Of a stretch of DNA of 37,606 bases, positions 10,760 to 18,461 are shown one piece after another (within the stretch, counting starts at the first letter, position 1; every line of letters begins with the position of its first letter). The notes beneath the pieces are model-generated. The model did not search any database. It saw only the letters and a list, made by a program, of their open reading frames with translations, and was not told the DNA's origin. Source of the DNA: Gordonia namibiensis NBRC 108229 (GTDB taxonomy: Bacteria > Actinomycetota > Actinomycetes > Mycobacteriales > Mycobacteriaceae). Where the stretch lies: assembly GCF_000298235.1 (NCBI RefSeq), contig NZ_BAHE01000046.1, positions 1 to 37,606 on the forward strand. Reading direction: 5' to 3'. A program made the translations under genes and the position numbers.

Positions 10760-12082
10760 GTGAACATCGCGACCGACGGGCGTAACCCCTCACTACTGCA
10801 ATACGTGCTGCGCGGCGTCGCCTTCCTGCTGGTCCTGCTGGTGATCTTCGTGCTGCTGTTCATGCGGTACCAGGGCACCTTCAGCAAGACGGTGGAGGTG
10901 ACCGCCGACCTCGTCGACGTCGGCGACGGCCTGACCTCCGGCGCCGACGTCCGCTACAACGGGCTCATCGTCGGCGCGGTGAAGTCGATCTCGGTCGCCG
11001 ACTCCGGCGACCAGGTGGACGCCGCGAAGGTCATCAAGAAGGTCGAGATCGACATCGTGCCCGCGCAGGCCGAGGGCATCCCGGCGTCGGTGACCGCGCG
11101 GACCGTGCCGTCGAACCTGTTCGGCGTCAACTCCGTCGAGCTCGTCCGACCTGCCGAACCGGGGACCGAGCGACTGTCGTCGGGTGACACGATCCCCGCC
11201 GACAAGTCGCTCGAGACGATCAAGCTGCAGGATGCGCAGAACGAGTTGAGCGCCATCCTCGACGCGGTGCCGCCGGAGGAGCTCGCCCAGGTGCTCGGTG
11301 TGGTCGCCGACGCCCTGAAGGGCGGCGGATCGGTGTTCGGCTCCTTCGTGGGCGTGCTGCGGACCTACTTCGACGCGATCAACGCCCAGTTCCCGCCGGG
11401 TGCACCGCCGGGGTTCGACAACTTCGACGCCGCGATCAGCGGTCTCGCGGAGTCCGCGCCGGAACTGCTCGACACCCTGGGCCGCAGCGTGATCCCGGCG
11501 GTGACCATCGCCGAGAAGCAGCGCGACCTCTCGGCACTGCTGAGCGGCAACCAGGGACTGCTCGACCAGATCCAGCTGATGTTCGCCCGCAACGGCAATG
11601 GCGGTCAGCGACTCGTCACCGACCTGAACCGCATGCTCGGCGCAACTGTGCTCGAACCGAATTCGTTGCCGCAGGCGATCATCGCGCTCAACAATCTCGC
11701 CGCCCGGGTGCTCACGGTCTTCACCGGGACGAACGGGCACGTACAGCTGAACATCGGCGTCAGCTTCGGCGCGTTCGTCCGCTACACCCGTCAGAACTGC
11801 CCGGTGTACAACGGCGGCCCGTACGGCACGTTGCGTGGGCCGGGTTGTGTGGGACCGGGAACCGGTACCGGACCGACGATGTCGGGTCCGCTGCAGATCT
11901 ACCCGTCCGACGGCATGCGCAAGAACCGTCCCGTGGGCATGGTGACCACCGGCTCCGACAACAAGACGCTCGGCTCGGTTCTGCGCCGGAAGCCGTCGGC
12001 CGCCGACACGATCATGCTCGGACCGCTGGTCCAGTCGATCGACGCGCGTGATGGAGCCACAGATCAGGGAGGAGGACGATGA
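10760..12082 (+). CDS. mceA: MceA, MCE-domain subunit
   Basis: 440 aa. GTG start with GAGGGGGA just upstream. One N-terminal membrane helix at about residues 13-36 (LLVLLVIFVLLF), then the MlaD/MCE beta-barrel domain at ~40-120 (VEVTADLVDVGDGLTSGADV, NGLIVGAV), then a long helical part that in Mce complexes contributes to the hexameric tube across the periplasm. The C-terminal ~110 residues include a Gly/Pro/Thr-rich stretch with paired cysteines (NCPVYNGGPYG, GPGCVGPG). First of six different MCE subunits in the operon, which suggests a heterohexamer as known for mycobacterial Mce1. It overlaps mceB by an ATGA. Confidence 0.93.
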   Translation: MNIATDGRNPSLLQYVLRGVAFLLVLLVIFVLLFMRYQGTFSKTVEVTADLVDVGDGLTSGADVRYNGLIVGAVKSISVADSGDQVDAAKVIKKVEIDIVPAQAEGIPASVTARTVPSNLFGVNSVELVRPAEPGTERLSSGDTIPADKSLETIKLQDAQNELSAILDAVPPEELAQVLGVVADALKGGGSVFGSFVGVLRTYFDAINAQFPPGAPPGFDNFDAAISGLAESAPELLDTLGRSVIPAVTIAEKQRDLSALLSGNQGLLDQIQLMFARNGNGGQRLVTDLNRMLGATVLEPNSLPQAIIALNNLAARVLTVFTGTNGHVQLNIGVSFGAFVRYTRQNCPVYNGGPYGTLRGPGCVGPGTGTGPTMSGPLQIYPSDGMRKNRPVGMVTTGSDNKTLGSVLRRKPSAADTIMLGPLVQSIDARDGATDQGGGR

Positions 12083-13113
12083 GCGCGGCCTCGGGTTCGA
12101 TCCGCAAACCGCTGATCGGCTTCACGATCTTCGGTCTCGTCGCGTTGCTCGTGACGTACGTGATCTTCTCGACGCTGGAACGATCGGTGTCGGGGTCGAC
12201 GAACAACTACACGACGTTCTTCACCGACGCCTCGGGGCTCGCCGCCGGCGACGACGTCCGCATGGCCGGCGTCCGCGTCGGGCGCGTCGACAAGATCGAA
12301 CTCGACAACGGTCGCGCCCGAGTCGAATTCGAGGTGCAGAACGACCAGCAGGTCTACACCAACACGCGTGCGGCGATCCGGTATCAGAACCTCATCGGCC
12401 AGCGGTATCTCAACCTGACGCTGGTCGAGGGGCGCGACAGCAGGCCGCTGTCGCCCGGGTCCACACTGGAGCTGCCGTCCGAGGACTCCTTCGACATCAC
12501 CAAACTCCTCGCCGGATTCCAGCCGGTCTTCGAGACCCTCGACGCCGACCAGGTCAACGCGCTGTCGCAGGGACTCCTCGAGGCGTTCCAGGGCAATTCG
12601 GTCTCGCTGAGCTACACCGTCGCCGAGGTGGGCCGGCTCGCCGAGGACACCGCCAACCGCGACATCGTGATCGGCGCGATCATCAACAACCTGAGCACCG
12701 TGATGCGTGACCTGTCCCGTCAGGGCGGCCAGCTCGGCACCGTCATCGAGTCGATGTCCGCCCTCATCGAGAACCTCAACTCGAACTCGGCGGCCTTCGG
12801 CAGCGCGGTCGCCGACATCGGGCGCACTGCAGACGGTTTCGCCGACGTCCTCAGCCGCAGCCGGGGCAGCCTCGCCGCCGCCGCGACGAACGGCCGCGTC
12901 GCCACCAACACACTCATCCAGAACGGCTCCAAACTCGACCGGATGGCCGTCGACGCGCCGATCTTCCTCGGCCACTTCCCGCTCGTACTCGGAGAGGGTG
13001 CATACCTGAACATCTATGCGTGCGACCTCGACGTCGCGATCGGTGATGTCCTGCTGCCGCCGGGGATCTTCAACAAGATCGGTGGCACGAATCATTCGGT
13101 GGTGTGCCGATGA
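12079..13113 (+). CDS. mceB: MceB, MCE-domain subunit
   Basis: 344 aa. The ATG overlaps the mceA stop (ATGA) and is preceded by GGAGGA, a strong ribosome binding site. N-terminal membrane helix at ~12-30 (FTIFGLVALLVTYVIF), MCE domain at ~40-125 with the pattern SGLAAGDDVRMAGVRVGRV, then a long alpha-helical part. The C-terminus carries YACDLDVAIGD and ends with a Cys-Arg. Typical in size and plan for MceB. Translationally coupled to mceC by an ATGA overlap. Confidence 0.93.
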   Translation: MSAASGSIRKPLIGFTIFGLVALLVTYVIFSTLERSVSGSTNNYTTFFTDASGLAAGDDVRMAGVRVGRVDKIELDNGRARVEFEVQNDQQVYTNTRAAIRYQNLIGQRYLNLTLVEGRDSRPLSPGSTLELPSEDSFDITKLLAGFQPVFETLDADQVNALSQGLLEAFQGNSVSLSYTVAEVGRLAEDTANRDIVIGAIINNLSTVMRDLSRQGGQLGTVIESMSALIENLNSNSAAFGSAVADIGRTADGFADVLSRSRGSLAAAATNGRVATNTLIQNGSKLDRMAVDAPIFLGHFPLVLGEGAYLNIYACDLDVAIGDVLLPPGIFNKIGGTNHSVVCR

Positions 13114-14099
13114 ACTGGTTCCGCAAGAGATTCCGCAGCAACACCCGCGTCTGGTACGGCGTGATCGGCGCGGTCGTGATCGTCGCACTCCTGCTGGGCG
13201 TGACGGCACTGGCCGGAGCCCATCTCGGCAAGAAGACGCTCACCGCCGACTTCGCGCAGGCCGGCGGGATCCGACCGGGCGACAAGGTTCGGGTGGCCGG
13301 TATCGACGTCGGTGAGGTCACCGACACCGAACTCGCCGGCACCCACGTCGCGCTCACCATGAAGGTCGACACCGACGTCCGGGTCACGAAGAACGGCATG
13401 GCCGAGATCAAGATGTCGACGCTGCTCGGCCAGCGCTACGTCGATGTGTCGCTGGGGGATTCGCCCGAGGAAGCACCCGACGGCCACATCGAGAAGACCG
13501 CGGTGCCCTACGACCTGAACCGCACCATCGAGGAGGGCGCCCCGATCCTGACCGGGATCGACGACCAGACCCTCTCGCAGAGCATCCGCACGCTCAACCG
13601 TCAACTCGCCGGTGTTCCCGCGATCACCGAGCCGACGTTCGAGGCACTGACGCAGATGTCCGAGGTCATCACCAACCGCAAGGATCAGATCAACCAGCTG
13701 ATCGCCGACACCAAGACGATCACGAACATCGTCAACGACAACCAGGCGCAACTGGCGGTGATCGTCGGCCAGGGACGCGACCTGACCCAGAAGATCGTGG
13801 CCCGTGAGGAACTGGTGACGCGCCTGCTCGACGGCATCGCCGAACTCACCGAACAGACCAGTGCGGTGGCGGGGGAGAACGCCAACCAGTTCGCCCCCAT
13901 CATGGCGAACCTGAACACCATCACGCAGGGCCTGGAGAAAAACCGCAACAACCTGCGCAAGCTGCTGGAGATCCTGCCCGTGACAGCACGTCTGACCACC
14001 AATGTGATCGGCGACGGCCCGTACGCGAACGGCTACCTGCCGTGGGGCATCTTCCCCGACAACTGGCTGTGCCTGGCCCGGGTGGTGGACGGATGCTGA
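13110..14099 (+). CDS. mceC: MceC, MCE-domain subunit
   Basis: 329 aa from the ATG at 13110 that overlaps the mceB stop; a GTG two codons upstream is possible but less natural. N-terminal helix at ~17-38 (VIGAVVIVALLLGVTALAGA), MCE domain at ~45-125 (ADFAQAGGIRPGDKVRVAGI), followed by a helical needle segment with regular Gln/Asn/Leu patterns. It ends with GIFPDNWLCLARVVDGC, a C-terminal cysteine-containing tail seen in several MceC proteins. It overlaps mceD by 7 bp. Confidence 0.93.
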   Translation: MNWFRKRFRSNTRVWYGVIGAVVIVALLLGVTALAGAHLGKKTLTADFAQAGGIRPGDKVRVAGIDVGEVTDTELAGTHVALTMKVDTDVRVTKNGMAEIKMSTLLGQRYVDVSLGDSPEEAPDGHIEKTAVPYDLNRTIEEGAPILTGIDDQTLSQSIRTLNRQLAGVPAITEPTFEALTQMSEVITNRKDQINQLIADTKTITNIVNDNQAQLAVIVGQGRDLTQKIVAREELVTRLLDGIAELTEQTSAVAGENANQFAPIMANLNTITQGLEKNRNNLRKLLEILPVTARLTTNVIGDGPYANGYLPWGIFPDNWLCLARVVDGC

Positions 14100-15196
14100 A
14101 CCCGCAGAAGCTGCGTCGTTCGACGCTCCTCGTGTGCATCTCCCTGCTCGGCATCCTGGGCCTCTCGGGATGTTCGATGATCCCGGGCAGCTGGAAGGCG
14201 GCCTTCGGGCAGGCTATCGAGGTCACCGCCTACTTCGACAACGTCGCCGGCCTCTATGTCAGCAACGACGTCGCGGTTCTCGGCATGCCGGTCGGACAGG
14301 TGACGGCCGTCGAGCCGCAAGGCGATCGGGTCAAGGTCACCATGACCATCGACAAAGACGTGCCGGTGCCCGCCGACGCCACGGCGGCCATCGTCAACAC
14401 CTCGATCGTGACCACGCGCCACGTCGAGCTGACCCCGGCGTACGAGGGCGGACCGAAGCTCGAGGACGGCTCGGTGCTGAAGGAGACCAAGGCCCCGGTG
14501 TCGGTCGGCGAACTGTTCGACGCCATCGACGGTCTCGTCGTGGGTCTGAAGGGGGAGGGACCCGGCCCCGGCCCGCTGGCGGACATGATCGACATCACCT
14601 CGGGGATCGCCACGGGTAATGGCGAAGAGATCCGTGCGGCGCTCGATCAGCTGGGACAGGCGTCGAATGTCATCTCCGGCAACAGCGACGCCCTCGTCGA
14701 CATCATCGAGACCATCGAGGGTCTGAGCACCACGCTGGTGAAGAACTACCCGAAGATGACGGCGTTCTCGAAGTCGGTCAACGAGGTGTCCGAGCTGTTG
14801 GGGGCCCAGTCGCCCGGCCTCGTCGCGACCCTGCGAAACCTGAACCAGACGCTGCAGAACACGACGGCCTTCCTGCAGAACAACACCAACACGATTTCGG
14901 TCTCCTTCGACCGGCTCGCGGCGTTGACCGCCAACCTGAGCGACTACTCGCGGCAGGTGGTGGAGACCATCGATGTCGGTCCGCTGCTGTTCCAGAACCT
15001 GAGCAACTCGATCTCCGCAGAGCAGGGCGCCTGGCGCGCACAGGTGCTGCTCGACAAGTCGCTCGTCGACAACGAGTTGCTCGCCAAGTTCTGCGAGTCG
15101 ATCAACCTGCAGAAGGACGGCTGCCGCACCGGCAAGCTGAAGGACTTCGGGCCGGACATGGGCATCTACTCGGCGATGCTGGAGCTGACGAAATGA
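14093..15196 (+). CDS. mceD: MceD, MCE-domain subunit with lipoprotein signal
   Basis: 367 aa from the ATG at 14093, chosen over a frame 51 bases longer because it overlaps the mceC stop and gives a clean signal sequence. Residues 1-27 form a lipoprotein signal: basic start, hydrophobic core, then the lipobox L24-S25-G26-C27, with C27 as the likely lipidated residue. The MCE domain follows at ~40-125 (VAGLYVSNDVAVLGMPVGQV), then the helical part. In the M. tuberculosis loci the named lipoprotein is MceE; here MceD has a lipobox as well. Position in the operon and overall similarity support MceD rather than a duplicated MceE. Confidence 0.9.
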   Translation: MLNPQKLRRSTLLVCISLLGILGLSGCSMIPGSWKAAFGQAIEVTAYFDNVAGLYVSNDVAVLGMPVGQVTAVEPQGDRVKVTMTIDKDVPVPADATAAIVNTSIVTTRHVELTPAYEGGPKLEDGSVLKETKAPVSVGELFDAIDGLVVGLKGEGPGPGPLADMIDITSGIATGNGEEIRAALDQLGQASNVISGNSDALVDIIETIEGLSTTLVKNYPKMTAFSKSVNEVSELLGAQSPGLVATLRNLNQTLQNTTAFLQNNTNTISVSFDRLAALTANLSDYSRQVVETIDVGPLLFQNLSNSISAEQGAWRAQVLLDKSLVDNELLAKFCESINLQKDGCRTGKLKDFGPDMGIYSAMLELTK

Positions 15197-16350
15197 GAGC
15201 GGTGACCAGCGCCTCGCTGCGCAGCACGGTGCCAGAACCGGCACGACGCCGCTCCCGCGCGCGACGCGGCGCGGTGACGGCGTTGCTGCTCAGTGCACTG
15301 ATGGGACTCACCGGCTGTGGCGTGTTGCCCGGTCTGACCGTCGAGCAGATCCCGCTGCCGGCCCCCGGCGGCATCGGCGACTCCATCCGGCTGACGGCGA
15401 ACTTCGACAACGCCCTGAACCTGCCGACGCGCGCCAAGGTGAAGCTCAACGGCACCGACGTCGGGCAGGTCGACACCATCGTCGCCAAGGACTACTCCGC
15501 GATCGTCACGATGGACGTCAGCAAGAAGACCGAGTTGCCGGTGGGCACGGGAGCCGAACTCCGCCAGGCGACCCCGCTCGGCGACGTGTTCGTGGCCCTC
15601 CTGCCGCCGCCGAACGCGCCGAAGGGATTCATGACCGACGGCGACACCCTCACCGGCCCCACCTCCGCGGCGGCGACGGTCGAGGACCTGCTCATCAGCA
15701 TGAGCGGTGTGGTCGACAGCGGTTCGCTGAACTCGCTCACGGTCATTCTCACCGAACTGAGCGCGGCCGTCGCGACCAATCCGACGGACCTCAACGGTGC
15801 GATCCGCGGCCTGACGACCGGCATCCGCAAACTCAACCAGAGTTCGGCGCAGGTCGACCGGTCGCTGGCGAACACCCGGATCCTGACCGGTCAGCTGGCC
15901 GACGGCCGAGCCCAGATCATGGCGTCGATCAACAAACTCGGTCCTGCGCTGCAGTCGCTGAACGGTCAGATCGGCTCGATCCTGACCTCGCTGGACAAGG
16001 CCCAGAAGGTGACCTCGGCGACCAACGACTTCCTCCGCACCGACCAGGACAACCTGGTGGAGATGCTCGGCCATCTGTCGACGGTGCTGGCCGGCCTGCG
16101 GCAGGCGGCCGGCCCGCTCGGTTCGCTGGCCGACAACCTGCACACGCTGACCCCGAAGTGGATCAAGTCCACGCCGGGTAGTGCGGCAGCTGTGTCGGCG
16201 AAGGTGTACTGGCTCAACCCGGGTGTCGGATTCGACTCGGCGAGCAGGCTTCCCGAGCTCGAGGACGTCGATTCGGGCTCGGCGGCGCTCCAGCAGACGC
16301 TCACGCGACTGCTGGCCCGACTCACCGGAACCAAGGGGTGCTGCGGATGA
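15193..16350 (+). CDS. mceE: MceE, lipoprotein MCE-domain subunit
   Basis: 385 aa; the ATG overlaps the mceD stop (ATGA). The N-terminus is long and very basic (ARRRSRARRG), then a hydrophobic core and the lipobox L39-T40-G41-C42, the usual Lpr-type signal of MceE. MCE domain at ~65-145 (LTANFDNALNLPTRAKVKLN), then a long helical region. The C-terminus ends in TGTKGCCG. The basic N-region is unusually long for a lipoprotein signal; a later start was considered but the coupling ATGA favours this one. It overlaps mceF by an ATGA. Confidence 0.92.
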   Translation: MRAVTSASLRSTVPEPARRRSRARRGAVTALLLSALMGLTGCGVLPGLTVEQIPLPAPGGIGDSIRLTANFDNALNLPTRAKVKLNGTDVGQVDTIVAKDYSAIVTMDVSKKTELPVGTGAELRQATPLGDVFVALLPPPNAPKGFMTDGDTLTGPTSAAATVEDLLISMSGVVDSGSLNSLTVILTELSAAVATNPTDLNGAIRGLTTGIRKLNQSSAQVDRSLANTRILTGQLADGRAQIMASINKLGPALQSLNGQIGSILTSLDKAQKVTSATNDFLRTDQDNLVEMLGHLSTVLAGLRQAAGPLGSLADNLHTLTPKWIKSTPGSAAAVSAKVYWLNPGVGFDSASRLPELEDVDSGSAALQQTLTRLLARLTGTKGCCG

Positions 16351-17519
16351 GCGGCGTATTCGGTTTTCTCCGCAGGCATTCCGTGCTCGTCGGCAACCTC
16401 GGGCTCGTCCTGGTCATGGTCGTCGGGCTCGGCTACCTCTCGCTCGGTACGTTGCGGTGGGAACCGTTGGCGGGTAAGTACAAGCTGACCATCGAGTTCC
16501 CGATCTCCGGCGGCCTGCAGGAGACGTCGGGGGTCACCCTGCGCGGGGCGCGCATCGGCGAGGTCGACACCATCCGCGTCGAACCGGATTCGGTGACGGT
16601 GAAGGTCTCGGTCGACGACCGGTACAAGATCAACCGCAACACCCAGGTCGCGGCGCTGGGGTTGTCGGCGGCCGGCGAGCAGTACGTCGATTTCCAACCC
16701 ACCACCTCGGAGGGGCCGTACCTGAAGGACGGCGACGTGATCAAGGCCGGTCAGACCAAGGTCACCGTGCCGTTCTCCGATCTCCTCGAGTCCGCGCTGG
16801 AACTCATCCAGCAGATCGACCCGGCCGAACTCCGTTCGGCCGTGGACAATCTGAAGATCGCGCTGTACTCCGAGGACGGCACCAACGACCTGAAGGTGCT
16901 GTTCAACTCGGGCGGCACGATCTTCGCGCGGTTGTACACGGCACTGCCCGAGACCACGAAACTGATCCAGAACGCGGGCACCATTTTCAAGACGACCGCC
17001 GACATCCAGCCCGACTTCGGGAACACGGTGTCGTCGCTGAGCGACCTGATCAACTCCGCCGCGGCCTCCGACCGGGAACTGCGCACGTTGCTCGATCGGG
17101 GTCCGTCGCAGATGACCAGCCTCGCCGGTTCGATCAACCAGCTGACCGACCCGGTGACCGACGTGATGAAGCAGTTCCTCGACATAGCCGAGCAGGGCGC
17201 GCTGCGCGCACCGGCCCTCGCGACGCTGATGCCGTCGATCCGGGACGCGAGTATCAAGAGCCTCACCATGTTCCACGACGGTGCGTGGTGGGCCTTCGGT
17301 TCGGTGTACCCGAGGCCCAGTTGCAACTACCCCGTCACCCCGCGTCGGCCGACCCAAGTCCTCGAGCTGACCATCCCGACCAATCTGTACTGTGTGACCG
17401 AGGATCCGAACCAGCAGATCCGCGGCGCGGCCAACGCACCACGACCGCCGGGCGACGACACCGCAGGGCCGCCACCGGGTTACGACCCGAACGCCCGCAC
17501 GGTGCCGCTCGACAAATGA
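16347..17519 (+). CDS. mceF: MceF, MCE-domain subunit
   Basis: 390 aa from the ATG that overlaps the mceE stop; a GTG at 16338 is less likely. N-terminal helix at ~14-33 (LVGNLGLVLVMVVGLGYLSL), MCE domain at ~40-125 (EFPISGGLQETSGVTLRGAR), helical segment, then a C-terminal domain with SCNYPVTPRRPTQV and a disordered Pro/Gly/Asp-rich tail (RPPGDDTAGPPPGYDPN). Last of the six MCE subunits. A 27-nt gap follows before the accessory gene. Confidence 0.93.
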   Translation: MSGVFGFLRRHSVLVGNLGLVLVMVVGLGYLSLGTLRWEPLAGKYKLTIEFPISGGLQETSGVTLRGARIGEVDTIRVEPDSVTVKVSVDDRYKINRNTQVAALGLSAAGEQYVDFQPTTSEGPYLKDGDVIKAGQTKVTVPFSDLLESALELIQQIDPAELRSAVDNLKIALYSEDGTNDLKVLFNSGGTIFARLYTALPETTKLIQNAGTIFKTTADIQPDFGNTVSSLSDLINSAAASDRELRTLLDRGPSQMTSLAGSINQLTDPVTDVMKQFLDIAEQGALRAPALATLMPSIRDASIKSLTMFHDGAWWAFGSVYPRPSCNYPVTPRRPTQVLELTIPTNLYCVTEDPNQQIRGAANAPRPPGDDTAGPPPGYDPNARTVPLDK

Positions 17520-17546
17520 CGACCAGACAAGTTGCGTGACCTGTAG

Positions 17547-18326
17547 ATGACAGACCCTGAGAAGTCAGATCTCGAGAAGAAGACCGATCTCGAGAAGACC
17601 GTGACCGACGAGGACGCCGGCACCGGCAAGGCGGACATGACCCCGCGCGGGAAGTCGGTGCGTCGCACCGGTTCCGCTGGCGCAGCGAACGATCCCGCTC
17701 CCGAACCGCAACCCGCGGCCGGGAAGAAGGAGTTCTCGCTGACGGTCACCGCGAGCGGGATCAAGCGCGCACTCGGTGCGCTCGTCGTCATCGCCCTGAT
17801 CGCGGCCGTCGGTTTCCTCGGCTGGCGAACCTACACCTTGCAGAGCGAGGCGGATGCCTTCGCCGACGCCAAGACCGCCTCCGCGGACTTCGTCACCAAG
17901 CTCGTCACGACCCTCAACGCCGAGAACGCGGGCAACTCCAAGGAACTGCTCGGTCCGCTGTCGACCGGGGAGCTGCGCAAGCGTCTCGAGCAGGAGCGTG
18001 CGGACACCGAGCAGAACGTCGAGGCCCTCAAGATCGAGGTGTCGTCGAAGATCAGCGTCGTCGCGGTGGAGACCGTCGACAAGGACTCCGCGAAGACGGT
18101 CGTGATGGCCGAGGTGACCGGCCGCAGCGTCAAACTACCCACCGGCGGAACCAGTCTCATGGTCTTCCGGCTCGACCTGAGCAAGGAGGACGGCCAGTGG
18201 CTGGTCTCGAAGGTCGACGGCCCGCCCGGTAGCCCCAGCGGTCAGATCGATCCCTCACAGTCCTTGCCGGGTGCCGGCGGTGCACCCGCGCCGCAGCCGA
18301 GTCCAGCACCGGCGCCGGCAGGCTAG
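17547..18326 (+). CDS. Mce-associated membrane protein (Mas/Omam type)
   Basis: 259 aa. The N-terminal ~75 residues are charged and disordered, with a near-repeat (SDLEKKTDLEKT) and Pro/Ala stretches; one membrane helix at ~80-98 (ALVVIALIAAVGFLGW); then an extracytoplasmic domain of about 130 residues with a helical then beta pattern, typical of the Mce-associated proteins that end mce operons and are thought to stabilise the transporter. The tail is a proline/alanine/glycine-rich stretch. The ATG at 17547 has no strong ribosome binding site. Only one such gene follows this operon, where two are common. It converges on treY with 135 bp between, in which a dispersed repeat copy lies. Confidence 0.85.
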   Translation: MTDPEKSDLEKKTDLEKTVTDEDAGTGKADMTPRGKSVRRTGSAGAANDPAPEPQPAAGKKEFSLTVTASGIKRALGALVVIALIAAVGFLGWRTYTLQSEADAFADAKTASADFVTKLVTTLNAENAGNSKELLGPLSTGELRKRLEQERADTEQNVEALKIEVSSKISVVAVETVDKDSAKTVVMAEVTGRSVKLPTGGTSLMVFRLDLSKEDGQWLVSKVDGPPGSPSGQIDPSQSLPGAGGAPAPQPSPAPAPAG

Positions 18327-18346
18327 TCCGCCCCTCGCGCCCCGCT

Positions 18347-18435
18347 GCTCCCTGAGGTGCGAGGAGCGCGAGCCGCTGGGCTGAGTAGCGACGAAGGAGC
18401 GTATCGAAGTCGACGAGCCACGAAGGGTTGGCGAG
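18347..18435 (+). repeat. Dispersed repeat, full-length copy A (89 bp)
   Basis: It starts with GCTCCCTGAGGTGCGAGGAG, continues with CTGAGTAGCGACGAAGGAGC and TATCGAAGTCGACGAGCC, and ends at GGTTGGCGAG. The same sequence with few changes is at 36701-36789 and 36975-37062, and a shortened copy lies inside bioD at 29167-29217. It fills the 135-bp gap between the convergent Mas gene and treY, that is, one end of the mce block that splits treY from treZ. GCTCC and GGAGC inside the first 20 bases can pair. Confidence 0.85.
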
Positions 18436-18461
18436 CCGAAAATGTCCGCCACCGGCCATCT

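Noticed and set aside
9024..18326. mce operon as a recent horizontal acquisition on a mobile element
   Set aside because: No integrase, transposase, tRNA site or terminal repeat pair is seen, and base and codon use look like the neighbours; only an insertion relative to the mycobacterial order is supported.
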